Shown: in pieces, positions 35,179-43,439 of the stretch | Numbering within the stretch: position 1 is the stretch's first letter | How the letters are laid out: each line of letters starts with the position of its first letter | DNA from: Acidiphilium sp. | GTDB taxonomy: Bacteria; Pseudomonadota; Alphaproteobacteria; Acetobacterales; Acetobacteraceae | Length of the DNA: 64,000 nt | NCBI GenBank assembly: GCA_028688905.1 | Contig: JAQTXH010000001.1 | Span: 544,156 to 608,155, forward strand | Reading direction: 5' to 3' | Position numbers and translations under genes: made by a program | The notes under the pieces: generated by a model | What the model was told of the DNA's origin: nothing | Database searches by the model: none | Seen by the model: the letters and a program-made list of their open reading frames with translations, nothing else

Positions 35179-36338
35179 ACATCTTCCAGTTTTCGACCAG
35201 TCTCCGTTGCCTCCTCCGGCATCCTCTGCCCCTCAATCTCCAGCCGCTGCTTCGGCAAAGCGCCCGGAAATTCGGATTGCAGATATTCGATCATCTTTTC
35301 ACGCACATAACAGCGCAAATCCCACGCTTCGCCTGAATTGCGTGCCGAAACCAGGGCGCGCAGTTCGATCGTGGTCGCCAGGGCGTGGGTGACTTGCAAC
35401 ACCACCACCTTGCCGCTCCACAATTTGGATGAATGCACGATCTCGTCGAGTTTTTCCCGTAATTTATCGACCGGCACGGTGTAATCCACGTTCCAATGCA
35501 CGGTACCGATCAGTTCGGAGCTGTCGCGCGTCCAGTTCTGGAAGGGGTTTTCCAGCAGCCACGTCAGTGGCACGATCATCCGCTGCCAGTTCCAGATCCG
35601 CACGACGACATAGGTGCTGGTGATCTCTTCGATCCAGCCCCATTGCCCGTTGATCACCACCGCGTCCTCGACCCGTAGGGGTTGGGTGATGGCAATCTGG
35701 ATGCCGGCGATCATGTTCGACAACACCGGCCGCGCTGCCAAGCCGACCACCAGCCCGGCAGCACCCGCCGATGCCAGCAATGACACGCCATATTGTTGCA
35801 CCGCCGGAAACACCATCAGTGCCGCCGCCACGGTGATCATCAGGGTCAGCACGTGGCTGGCCCGCCGCAGCACCTGCCATTGGGTTACGTGTTTGCGCGC
35901 CATCACGTCGGCCTGGATGTTGTCTGGCCGCAGCGACAGTTTGAACGTGGTGAACACGTCGATCGTCACCATCACGCTCCAACCGATCAGGATGATGAAC
36001 GCAGCGCTCAAAATGTGAAGCATCGCGAATTTTATCGCATGCGGCAGCGGCGTTTCCGGCACCACCCCGGCGAGCAGGATCACCGCGATTCCAAGAAACA
36101 AATTTGTCTCGGTTCGTTTGACCAGCGTGGCCATCACCGGCCTGCGGGCGAGAATTTTTTTCGGCACGATTCGCATCAGGACAAATTTCAGCGCCGCCGC
36201 GAACAAAATGGTGGCCAACAGCAGGATTGCCGTGGTGATTACCGGCGGCCAGCCATGGAGCGCCGTTGCCACGTTCACGGCGGCGTGGGAAATCGGGTTG
36301 GCTGGCGCGGCGTGCGCTGGGGTGGTGGTATTGGCCAT
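35163..36338 (-). CDS. MscS-family mechanosensitive channel
   Basis: The 391-residue protein has four to five N-terminal membrane segments and the MscS pore-lining region ('LLASAGAAGLVVGLAARPVLSNMIAGIQIAITQPLRVED'). The beta domain follows ('VVINGQWGWIEEITSTYVVVRIWNWQRMIVP'), with a soluble vestibule domain. It should open under hypo-osmotic tension. Start 36338 has GAGGAGG upstream; the frame extends to 36428 without a better site. The C-terminal 'VPVRP' is encoded within the intergenic element copy A. Confidence 0.9.
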   Translation of the reverse strand: MANTTTPAHAAPANPISHAAVNVATALHGWPPVITTAILLLATILFAAALKFVLMRIVPKKILARRPVMATLVKRTETNLFLGIAVILLAGVVPETPLPHAIKFAMLHILSAAFIILIGWSVMVTIDVFTTFKLSLRPDNIQADVMARKHVTQWQVLRRASHVLTLMITVAAALMVFPAVQQYGVSLLASAGAAGLVVGLAARPVLSNMIAGIQIAITQPLRVEDAVVINGQWGWIEEITSTYVVVRIWNWQRMIVPLTWLLENPFQNWTRDSSELIGTVHWNVDYTVPVDKLREKLDEIVHSSKLWSGKVVVLQVTHALATTIELRALVSARNSGEAWDLRCYVREKMIEYLQSEFPGALPKQRLEIEGQRMPEEATETGRKLEDVPVRP

Positions 36339-36444
36339 GAAGCCTCCTCTGCCATCTGCCGGGGCCGATTGTGCGGCGCGGCGTATTGGTCGCAGGAGGG
36401 CAGTTAGAACCCGATGCCGCCGATACAACCGCCGGCGGCGTCGT

Positions 36445-36951
36445 TCAACCGCCGAAATAACCCGGCAAAATCATTTCCGAAGCGGTTTTCGGGTTGTCCG
36501 CCAGAAGTTTCGCGTCGGTGGTGACGATGATCGTCCCCGCCATCGGGTCCCCGAACCCATGCACGCCTGGCCGCACTTTCGCCACTGTGCGTCCCCCTGG
36601 CTCCTGGGCAAGCACGGCGTGGACCGAGCAGTAATAGTGGATGATCCCCTGGTGTGGAAAGCTGATCGCGTAGGTGTGAACCTTGTGCCCCGGCCCTTTG
36701 GTACCCGCCACCGCGCCGTCGAACCGCGTGCTCACCGCCCCGGTTTTGGCATTGTAGCCGATAATGGTGTGGCCGCCGGTGTCTTCATTGACGAACACCA
36801 CCTTCTGCCCCGGCCGCACCGCGACCGGGTTTTCCAGGAACATATTGGCACCGTTCATGTGAACATAGACCACCTTGGAGCTGGCCGCATGAGCCAGAGC
36901 AACACTCGTCAGTGTTGCAACGAATACGAGAGCGCGCACCGTATGTTTCAT
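36445..36951 (-). CDS. periplasmic cupredoxin-like protein
   Basis: The 168-residue protein has a signal peptide ('MKHTVRALVFVATLTSVALAHA'). A cupredoxin fold is suggested by 'MFLENPVAVRPGQKVVFVNEDTGGHTI' and 'YYCSVHAVLAQEPGG'. Type 1 copper ligands would be H61, C108 and H111. The Met expected a few residues after the His is absent; Gln116 or Glu117 is the nearest candidate, as in stellacyanin-like sites. It may carry electrons or sequester copper in the periplasm. Family assignment is from motif only. Confidence 0.7.
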   Translation of the reverse strand: MKHTVRALVFVATLTSVALAHAASSKVVYVHMNGANMFLENPVAVRPGQKVVFVNEDTGGHTIIGYNAKTGAVSTRFDGAVAGTKGPGHKVHTYAISFPHQGIIHYYCSVHAVLAQEPGGRTVAKVRPGVHGFGDPMAGTIIVTTDAKLLADNPKTASEMILPGYFGG

Positions 36952-37022
36952 GAAATCGCGTTTTTCAGTATCATGGGCCGGTAGTGTAACCGAACCAACC
37001 GCCCGCGCCACTATGCCGCCGA

Positions 37023-37802
37023 TCAACCCGTCGTGATGGGGACGGAAACCGGGGCGGCATGATGGACACCGAACGCAGTATCCCGATCGATCCACACGCC
37101 GCCAGCCAACACCTGGGTGTGCTGAAATTTCGATTTATAGGCCATTTTTGGACTTTCCGGCACCCAGTAACCCAGATACACGTAGGGCAAATCAAGCTCG
37201 CGCGCCCGTTCGACCAGCCACAGGATCGACTGGGTGCCGAGCGAATTCCGTGCCAGATCGGGGGTAAAGAACGAATACACCGCCGAAAGCCCATCCCGCA
37301 TCCGATCGGTCAGACAGGCCCCCACCAGCCGGTCCGCCGCGTCGCGATATTCAACCAGCCAGGTCTCGATCGGGGTATCCTCGACCATCGCGCGGTAGTC
37401 GTAAAAACTCATCGCCGCCATATCGCCGTCGCCATGGCGCGCCTGCTGATAGCGCTGGAACAGCAAATATTGTTCGGATGTCGCGCGGGGCGGCATTTCG
37501 AAAGCGCGCAACGCCGCGTTCATCGCTGCAATCCGGCGCTGGCTGCGGCTGGGCACGAAATCGGCCACGACAATGCGGATCGGAATACAGGACCGGCAGC
37601 CCTGGCACACCGGCGCGTAGGCAATGTTGTGGCTGCGGCGAAACCCGCCGCGCGAAAGCCGGTCGTGCAGCGCTTCGGCTCCGATGCCGGCCAGTTCGGT
37701 AACGACCTTGCGCTCGGTCCGGCCCGCCACGTAGGGGCAGGGCAACGGGGCGGTCGCATAGAAAAACTGCGGCGGCTTGCTCATGGCGGGGCTGTGCTTC
37801 AT
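37023..37802 (-). CDS. bpt: aspartate/glutamate leucyltransferase
   Basis: Bpt transfers Leu from Leu-tRNA to proteins with N-terminal Asp or Glu, marking them for ClpS-ClpAP degradation. The 259-residue protein shows 'CPYVAGRTERKVVTEL', 'RGGFRRSHNIAYAPVCQGCRSC', 'YRAMVEDTPIETWLVEY' and 'LPYVYLGYWVPESPKMAYK', all family blocks. ATG 37802 is the longest start; 'MSKPPQFFY' six codons later is possible. It follows the RDD-protein gene by one base on the same strand. Confidence 0.93.
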   Translation of the reverse strand: MKHSPAMSKPPQFFYATAPLPCPYVAGRTERKVVTELAGIGAEALHDRLSRGGFRRSHNIAYAPVCQGCRSCIPIRIVVADFVPSRSQRRIAAMNAALRAFEMPPRATSEQYLLFQRYQQARHGDGDMAAMSFYDYRAMVEDTPIETWLVEYRDAADRLVGACLTDRMRDGLSAVYSFFTPDLARNSLGTQSILWLVERARELDLPYVYLGYWVPESPKMAYKSKFQHTQVLAGGVWIDRDTAFGVHHAAPVSVPITTG

Positions 37803-37803
37803 C

Positions 37804-38298
37804 TCAGGGTGCCGGCCCCCGGTTCAGCGCGGTGACATGGACCACGGTGAGGCCCGACAGCAGATCATGCAGCGCACGATGCCGCCGGGTCACCAGAACC
37901 AGCAGAAACGGCAGCAGGCTCAGGGCAAATGACAAATACAGCAGCACGGTCCATGCAATCGCCTGCGCGAGGCTGGGCCGCACCGGGTCCGGCTGGCCGA
38001 GCGTGTCGTCCTGGCGTAATGTCAGGCCCAGTAGCCGCTGGCCGGGTGTCGCCGCGCTGCGGGTGCAGAGCCAGGCGACGTAATAGACCGGCGGGACCAG
38101 CGGGATCAGGTGCATCAGCAAAAAACCCAGGCCGAACGTCAAAAACCCCAATATCAATACCACCCACGCCACCGCCAGCGCGACCAGCGCGATCACGACG
38201 ATATCGACAACGAACGCCACAATCCGGCGCGGCCAGACATCGCGGGTCAGCCACGCATCCAACACGACATCCGATCGGAGCGACAGGCCTTGACTCAT
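37804..38298 (-). CDS. RDD family membrane protein
   Basis: The start 38298 gives 164 residues. The RDD signature is 'RRIVAFVVDIVVIAL', where Arg-Arg precede Asp in the first membrane segment. Further membrane segments ('FGLGFLLMHLIPLVPPVYYVAWL', 'ALSLLPFLLVLVTRRHRALHDLLSGLTVV') follow, with 'ATPGQRLLGL' between. RDD proteins are of poorly known function, some acting in ion antiport. It sits directly upstream of bpt, an arrangement common in this group. Confidence 0.87.
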   Translation of the reverse strand: MSQGLSLRSDVVLDAWLTRDVWPRRIVAFVVDIVVIALVALAVAWVVLILGFLTFGLGFLLMHLIPLVPPVYYVAWLCTRSAATPGQRLLGLTLRQDDTLGQPDPVRPSLAQAIAWTVLLYLSFALSLLPFLLVLVTRRHRALHDLLSGLTVVHVTALNRGPAP

Positions 38299-38310
38299 GA
38301 GTATGAGATT

Positions 38311-38448
38311 ATGATCCACGACGCCGTAACGCAATGGCGTGATCCGCAATATCTGTCGCGCAATGGACAGGGGCGCGTGCGATTGCTAAACGCGCGGCGG
38401 ATCAAGCCGTCCGCCTCCCCCGAGCTTCGCGCCCGCGTGCGCCTGTGA
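38311..38448 (+). CDS. possible 45-residue basic ORF
   Basis: ATG 38311 to TGA 38448 encodes a short Arg-rich peptide starting '[20 protein letters not shown]'. It lies between the divergent RDD gene and prs. No recognisable family and only a weak ribosome site are present. It may be a leader peptide, an unrecognised small protein or chance. Confidence 0.2.
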   Translation: MIHDAVTQWRDPQYLSRNGQGRVRLLNARRIKPSASPELRARVRL

Positions 38449-38474
38449 TCGCGCATGCCCGCATAGTAATTGGA

Positions 38475-39416
38475 ATGCCCCTGATGAAGATTGTCGCCTG
38501 CAACTCCAACCCGCCACTCGCCGAGGCGGTTTGCGCGGCACTCGACCTGCCGCTGACCAAGGCGTTGATCCGCCGGTTTTCAGATATGGAAATCCACGTG
38601 GAAATTCAGGAAAACGTGCGCGGCGAGGATGTGTTCGTCATTCAGTCGACCGCCTTTCCGGCCAACGACAATCTGATGGAGTTGCTGATCACGCTGGATG
38701 CGCTCAGGCGCGGTTCGGCACGGCGGATCACCGCCGTCATCCCCTATTTCGGCTATGCGCGGCAGGACCGTAAAACGGGGCCGCGAACCCCGATTTCCGC
38801 CAAGCTGGTCGCCAATATCATTACCGAGGCGGGGGCCAACCGGGTCCTCACCATCGACCTGCACGCCGGGCAGATCCAGGGTTTTTTCGATATCCCGGTC
38901 GATAATCTGTTCAGCGCGCCGCTGTTCGCGCGTGACATCAAGGAACGCTATGCCGGACGCGACATCATGGTGGTCTCGCCCGATGTCGGCGGGGTGGCCC
39001 GTGCCCGTGCGATTGCGACCAGGCTCAACTGCGACCTCGCTATTATCGACAAACGGCGTGAACGGGCCGGCGTGTCGGAGGTCATGAACGTGATCGGCGA
39101 TGTCGAGGGCCGGGACTGCATTCTTATCGACGATCTTGTCGACTCCGGAGGTTCGCTGTGCAATGCGGCGGAAGCGCTGCTGCGGCGCGGGGCGGCGACG
39201 GCGTCGGCTTACGTGACCCATGCGGTGCTGTCGGGCATCGCGCTCGACCGGATCGAGGCCAGCCCGATCGAGACGTTGACGACCACCGACAGTATCATGG
39301 CCAGTTCCGCCCGCGCCCGGCCGGCAAATCTGCGAACCCTGACCATTGCCCCGTTGCTCGCCAAGGCGATGCACAGCATCTCCGAGGAAACCTCGGTCAG
39401 CTCGCTGTTCGATTGA
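38475..39416 (+). CDS. prs: ribose-phosphate pyrophosphokinase
   Basis: Prs makes PRPP for nucleotide, histidine and tryptophan synthesis. The protein of about 313 residues shows '[12 protein letters not shown]', the PRPP loop '[14 protein letters not shown]' and '[27 protein letters not shown]'. ATG 38475 is used; ATG 38484 ('MKIVACNSN') is equally compatible with family N-termini. The stop is followed at once by a dispersed intergenic element. Confidence 0.94.
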   Translation: MPLMKIVACNSNPPLAEAVCAALDLPLTKALIRRFSDMEIHVEIQENVRGEDVFVIQSTAFPANDNLMELLITLDALRRGSARRITAVIPYFGYARQDRKTGPRTPISAKLVANIITEAGANRVLTIDLHAGQIQGFFDIPVDNLFSAPLFARDIKERYAGRDIMVVSPDVGGVARARAIATRLNCDLAIIDKRRERAGVSEVMNVIGDVEGRDCILIDDLVDSGGSLCNAAEALLRRGAATASAYVTHAVLSGIALDRIEASPIETLTTTDSIMASSARARPANLRTLTIAPLLAKAMHSISEETSVSSLFD

Positions 39417-39419
39417 CCC

Positions 39420-39487
39420 TGAGCAATATTACGTGAAGCTGACACCCCTGCGGCAACCGAATGCGATGAAATTGTCCGCAAAACAGG
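39420..39487 (+). repeat. dispersed intergenic element, copy B
   Basis: The sequence 'GAGCAATATTACGTGAAGC' followed by 'CCCCTGCGGCAACCGAATGC' and 'GATGAAATTGTCCGCAAAA' matches the 5' two-thirds of the element family. The terminal hairpin is missing. It lies between prs and the GST gene, all on the plus strand. A translated copy reads like the corresponding translation of copy C, which shows that the two share more than 30 aligned codons. Confidence 0.7.
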
Positions 39488-39507
39488 GACATCACGAAGG
39501 AACCGCC

Positions 39508-40125
39508 ATGAAGCTCTATTTCGCCCCCGGTGCCTGCTCACTCGGCATCCATGTCATTCTCGAAGAGATCGGCAAACCCTACGAGGCCCAGGCGGTCAAT
39601 CTGCGCGAGGGTGAACATTTCAAGCCCGCGTTCACCGCCATCAACCCGAAATCGAAGGTGCCGGTTCTGGTGCTGGACGATGGCAAAATCCTTACCGAAT
39701 GGCTGGCGATCGCGAGTTATCTCGCGGCGATCAATCCAGCGGCGAAGCTCGTTCCCGAAGACAAATTCGCATGGGCGCGGGCGACCGAGATGATGGCCTA
39801 CGTCACCGGCGTGATGCACGGCCAGGGTTTTGCGCGGATGTTCCGCCCCGAGCGCTTTACGCCCAACCCCGACGATCATGAAGCGGTCCGTACCGAGGGT
39901 CGGCGCATCTTCGCCGAAGGCTTCGCCGTCATGTCTGAAGCGCTGGGCGAACAGGATTATCTGCTCGGTCACGTTTCGATCGCCGACGCGGCGTTGTTCT
40001 ATGTTAGTTTCTGGGGCGAAGCACGGCAAAAACTGGTGCTGCCACCGCGCATCGCCGCGCACTACGCCCGGATGAAATCCCGCCCTGCCGTGCAGCGCGC
40101 CATGGTGGCCGAAGGCGTCGCATAG
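39508..40125 (+). CDS. glutathione S-transferase
   Basis: The 205-residue protein starts at ATG 39508, with GAAGG 7 bases upstream. The thioredoxin-like N-terminal domain has 'KLYFAPGACSLGIHVILEEIG', with the catalytic Ser/Tyr region near residue 4-10, and the 'NPKSKVPVLVLDDGKILTEWLAIASYLA' glutathione-binding block. The C-terminal helical domain ends 'HYARMKSRPAVQRAMVAEG'. This matches beta-class bacterial GSTs in detoxification. Its TAG stop overlaps the first bases of intergenic element copy C. Confidence 0.92.
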   Translation: MKLYFAPGACSLGIHVILEEIGKPYEAQAVNLREGEHFKPAFTAINPKSKVPVLVLDDGKILTEWLAIASYLAAINPAAKLVPEDKFAWARATEMMAYVTGVMHGQGFARMFRPERFTPNPDDHEAVRTEGRRIFAEGFAVMSEALGEQDYLLGHVSIADAALFYVSFWGEARQKLVLPPRIAAHYARMKSRPAVQRAMVAEGVA

Positions 40126-40226
40126 AGCATGATCGTTTGAGGACGAACATGCTCTATATTTCTTTTTGCGAGCAATTTCATTGCCTTCGGTTGCCGCACG
40201 GGCGTCAACCGAATGAAATATTGCAC
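40124..40226 (-). repeat. dispersed intergenic element, copy C (full length, inverted)
   Basis: The element begins with the hairpin AGAGCATG-A-TCGT-TTGAGG-ACGA-A-CATGCTCT (40124-40155), continues 'TTTTTGCGAGCAATTTCATTGCC', and ends with CGGTTG(CCGCACGGGCGT)CAACCG (about 40188-40211) and 'AATGAAATATTGCA'. Read on the minus strand it aligns base for base with copies A and B. It abuts the GTG start of the next gene and the stop of the GST gene. Confidence 0.8.
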
Positions 40227-40228
40227 TA

Positions 40229-40795
40229 GTGTCCCTGCCGCGTGTGGCGTTCTGGTTCCTCCGCCATGGCCAGACCGATGAAAACGCGCGCGGCGTTTCG
40301 CAAGGGGGGCGCGATATTCCCTTGAACGCGACCGGCGTTGCTCAGGCGCATCATGCGGCACCCCAGCTCGAACGGCGTGGCATCACCGGCATCGTCGCCT
40401 CGCCGATGCAGCGCGCCCGGGTCACCGCCGAAATCGTGGGTGAAGCTTTGCGCTTACCTGTGTGTTTCGATCCCGACCTGCGCGAGGGCGGGTTCGGCGG
40501 CATGGAAGGCAAACCGCTGGCATCCTGGTTCGATGACTGGCTCAAGGGCGTCGCGACCCCGGACGGTGCCGAAAGCTTTTCCGACCTCAAAACCCGCGCC
40601 GCCCAGGTCATGGGCCGGCTTCTCTCGCCGCCCGGCCCGATTTTACCCGGCCCGATTTTGATCGTCTCGCATGGCGCATTTTTCCGCGCCCTGCGAGGGC
40701 TGATGGGATTGGAACTCGACATTCGAACTCCGAATGCGGTGCCGATCCAATGCGAACCTGTGGGGCAACGCTGGCGGGCGACGGTGCTGGAATAA
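40229..40795 (+). CDS. histidine phosphatase family protein
   Basis: The 188-residue protein carries 'FLRHGQTDENA' with the catalytic RHG histidine, 'SPMQRARVTAEIV', 'FDPDLREGGFGGMEG' with the acid residue, and 'LIVSHGAFFRAL' with the second His. These are branch-1 histidine phosphatase features, as in phosphoglycerate mutase-like and CobC-type enzymes. The substrate is unknown. GTG 40229 is the longest start and directly abuts a repeat element, so the ribosome site is unclear. A short duplication encodes 'GPILPGPIL'. Confidence 0.85.
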   Translation: MSLPRVAFWFLRHGQTDENARGVSQGGRDIPLNATGVAQAHHAAPQLERRGITGIVASPMQRARVTAEIVGEALRLPVCFDPDLREGGFGGMEGKPLASWFDDWLKGVATPDGAESFSDLKTRAAQVMGRLLSPPGPILPGPILIVSHGAFFRALRGLMGLELDIRTPNAVPIQCEPVGQRWRATVLE

Positions 40796-40848
40796 AGTCC
40801 GAGCCAAGTATGCCCATCGCCGCGCCGTCAGACCGTCGCGCCGGCTGG

Positions 40849-42177
40849 TCAGCCGCCCGCCATCGTCATCCCCTCGACCCGCAGCGTCGGCGAATCGGTG
40901 CCGCGCCGGAACTCCAGATCGTTCGCCGGCGTGAGATGCATGAACATCTCGCGCAGATTGCCAGCAACGGTGATCTCCGCCACTGGCTCGGCGATCTGCC
41001 CATCACGGATCATGAACCCGGCCGCGCCCCGCGAATAATCGCCCGTGATACCATTCACGCCCATTCCCATCAATTCAATGATATATAGGCCAATTTTAAT
41101 ATCTGAAATCAACTCTTCGGCCGACATTGTGCCGGGTTCGATATACAAATTGCTTGCCGAAGGACTAGGCGGGCTGGAGGTACCACGCGCGGCGTGCCCT
41201 GTGGTTTTCAACCCTAATTGCGCCGCGCTCCGGCTATCGAGCAGCCAGGTCGTCAGCACGCCATTCTCGATCAGCGCGCGACGCGACACGCGCTGTCCCT
41301 CGCCATCGAAAATGCGCGAGCGCAATCCGCGTACCCGTTTGGGGTCATCGATGATCGAAATCCCCGGCGCGAATATCGCTTTGCCCATGGAATCCTTGAG
41401 AAAACTGGTGCCGCGCGCGATCCCGGCCCCATTGATGGCACCGGTGAAATGCCCGAGCAGACTGCCCGCGACGCGCGGATGAAACACCACCGGCAGTTTG
41501 GCGGTTGCCGGGCGCACCGGGTTCAGCCGGCTGACCACCCGTTCCGCCACCTCCCGCCCAATCGTGGCCGGATCGGATAAATCCGCCCCATGCACGGCGG
41601 AGGAATATTCATAGTCGCGCTGCATCGCCACGCCTGCGCCGGCGATCGGCGAGACCGACACACCGTGGCCAGAACGGCTATAGGTGCCGGCAAACCCCCG
41701 CGAGGTGACGAGAGCAACATGGCTGCGCGACCACGACGCCCCAGCGCCGTTGGAATTGGTGACACCGGGAAACGCGAGTGCCGCCTCTTCCGCCGCCGCC
41801 GCGCGCGCCATCAGCGCCTCAAGCGCGGGTTCCACGGCGTCATCCATATCGAGGACAGTAGCATCCTCGGGAACCGGGGCCTCGGGGATATCGGCGAACT
41901 GGTCCTCCGGCACCACGCGCGCCATTGCCACCGCCTGCTCGGCCAGCCGATCGAACCCGGCGGGATCGACCGCGCCGGACGATACGATCGCGCTACGTTT
42001 GCCGACAAATACCCGTAACCCTATGTTATTACTCTCGGCCCGCTCGATCTCCTCGATTTTACCGAGCCGCCGCCCCACCGAGAGCGACGCCCCCGACGCC
42101 AGCAGCGCATCCGCCTGATCCGCCCCGGCGCGCTTGGCCGCCGCGAGCAATTGCGCCAACCGGTCCAGATCGCTCAT
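40849..42177 (-). CDS. pmbA: TldD/PmbA family metallopeptidase (PmbA/TldE subunit)
   Basis: The 442-residue protein matches PmbA (TldE), the partner of TldD in degrading peptides and maturing small modified peptides. Blocks include 'SNNIGLRVFVGKRSAIVSS', 'PVVFHPRVAGSLLGHFTGAINGAGI', 'RVRGLRSRIFDGEGQ', 'TWLLDSRSAAQLGLKTTGHA' and 'GMGVNGITGDYSRGAAGF'. The HExxxH zinc motif belongs to TldD and is absent here, as expected. Its start overlaps the upstream M16 gene stop by 4 bases. Confidence 0.9.
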   Translation of the reverse strand: MSDLDRLAQLLAAAKRAGADQADALLASGASLSVGRRLGKIEEIERAESNNIGLRVFVGKRSAIVSSGAVDPAGFDRLAEQAVAMARVVPEDQFADIPEAPVPEDATVLDMDDAVEPALEALMARAAAAEEAALAFPGVTNSNGAGASWSRSHVALVTSRGFAGTYSRSGHGVSVSPIAGAGVAMQRDYEYSSAVHGADLSDPATIGREVAERVVSRLNPVRPATAKLPVVFHPRVAGSLLGHFTGAINGAGIARGTSFLKDSMGKAIFAPGISIIDDPKRVRGLRSRIFDGEGQRVSRRALIENGVLTTWLLDSRSAAQLGLKTTGHAARGTSSPPSPSASNLYIEPGTMSAEELISDIKIGLYIIELMGMGVNGITGDYSRGAAGFMIRDGQIAEPVAEITVAGNLREMFMHLTPANDLEFRRGTDSPTLRVEGMTMAGG

Positions 42178-43439
42178 GCCGCCAGCCTTTCGATGATTTT
42201 CGGCATCTGCGGAACCCGCCCGATCGGTCCCAGTGCCGCCAACGTCGGTTTTGCCCGGAAAATTCGCGCCGCCACCCGCATGATGTCCGCCTCACTCACC
42301 GCATCGATCTTCGCTACCGTTTCGGCAATGGGCACGATCCGCCCGAACACCTGCCATTGCCGCGCCAGCTGCTCGCAGCGGCTGCCGGTCGATTCCAACG
42401 ACATCAACAAGCTGGACTTCATCTGCGCCCGCGCCCGCCGCAGTTCGGCTGCAGTGACATTCTGTTGTACCTTGGCCAGTTCACCCAGCGTGACCGGCAC
42501 CAGTTCCGCCGCCTCCGCCTCGCCGGTACCGGCATAAATACCGAATAGCCCGGCGTCGTTGGCCGGCATCGCGAAAGAGTAGATCGAATAGACCAAGCCA
42601 CGCTTTTCGCGGATTTCCTGGAACAAGCGCGATGACATTCCGCCGCCAAGCAAGGTGGATAGCAGCATCGCCGCATGAAAATCGGGGTCGCCGTAGCCCA
42701 CCGAGGGAAATCCGAGCACCAGATGCGCCTGATCGAGATCGCGCAGTTCCCGATGCTCGCCACCGCCGTAAACGGCGGGCAGCGGCGCATCCTGGGTCGC
42801 CTTCGGCAGATCGGCGAAATGCTGCGCGACCAGATCGACCACCTGTTGGTGATCAAGCTTGCCCGAAGCCGACACCACAATGTTTTTCGGCGTGTAATGC
42901 GTGCTCATGTACCGGCGCAGCATGTCGGGCGACAGTGCCTTGATGATCGTCTCGGTCCCCAGCACCGGCCATCCCATCGGCTGATCGGGATACGCCGCCA
43001 TCTGGAAATGGTCGAATACGATGTCGTCCGGGGTGTCATTCGCCTGGCCGATCTCTTGCAAGATAACCCCGCGCTCGCGCTCGAACTCGGCGGCGTCGAA
43101 GGTGGAGTGACACAGAATATCGCCAATGATATCGATACCGAGGGGAAGATCATCCTTCAACATCTTGATATAATAGGCAGTCTGCTCGCGCGAGGTGTAG
43201 GCGTTGATATGACCGCCGACATCCTCGACTGCTTCGGCAATTTCGGCGGCGCTGCGTTTCTTGGTGCCTTTGAACGCCATGTGTTCCAGAAAATGCGACA
43301 CGCCGTTTTCCGGTGCGGTTTCGTGCCTGGTGCCGACCCCGGCATAGGCACCGAACGATACCGTCTCAACACGCTCCATCCGTTCGGTCAGGATCGTCAG
43401 GCCGGAATCGAGATGGGTGATCTGAACACCGTCGGTCAT
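42174..43439 (-). CDS. M16 family zinc peptidase
   Basis: The 421-residue protein has the inverted zinc motif H49-F-L-E52-H53 in 'GVSHFLEHMAFKGT', followed by the downstream Glu region 'FERERGVILQEIGQANDTPDD'. The second half includes 'LGGGMSSRLFQEIREKRGLVYSIYSF', the R/Y pair typical of active M16B peptidases such as mitochondrial processing peptidase beta relatives. It is likely a cytoplasmic peptidase of peptides or presequence-like segments. It sits between thrC and pmbA, with overlaps on both sides. Confidence 0.93.
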   Translation of the reverse strand: MTDGVQITHLDSGLTILTERMERVETVSFGAYAGVGTRHETAPENGVSHFLEHMAFKGTKKRSAAEIAEAVEDVGGHINAYTSREQTAYYIKMLKDDLPLGIDIIGDILCHSTFDAAEFERERGVILQEIGQANDTPDDIVFDHFQMAAYPDQPMGWPVLGTETIIKALSPDMLRRYMSTHYTPKNIVVSASGKLDHQQVVDLVAQHFADLPKATQDAPLPAVYGGGEHRELRDLDQAHLVLGFPSVGYGDPDFHAAMLLSTLLGGGMSSRLFQEIREKRGLVYSIYSFAMPANDAGLFGIYAGTGEAEAAELVPVTLGELAKVQQNVTAAELRRARAQMKSSLLMSLESTGSRCEQLARQWQVFGRIVPIAETVAKIDAVSEADIMRVAARIFRAKPTLAALGPIGRVPQMPKIIERLAA

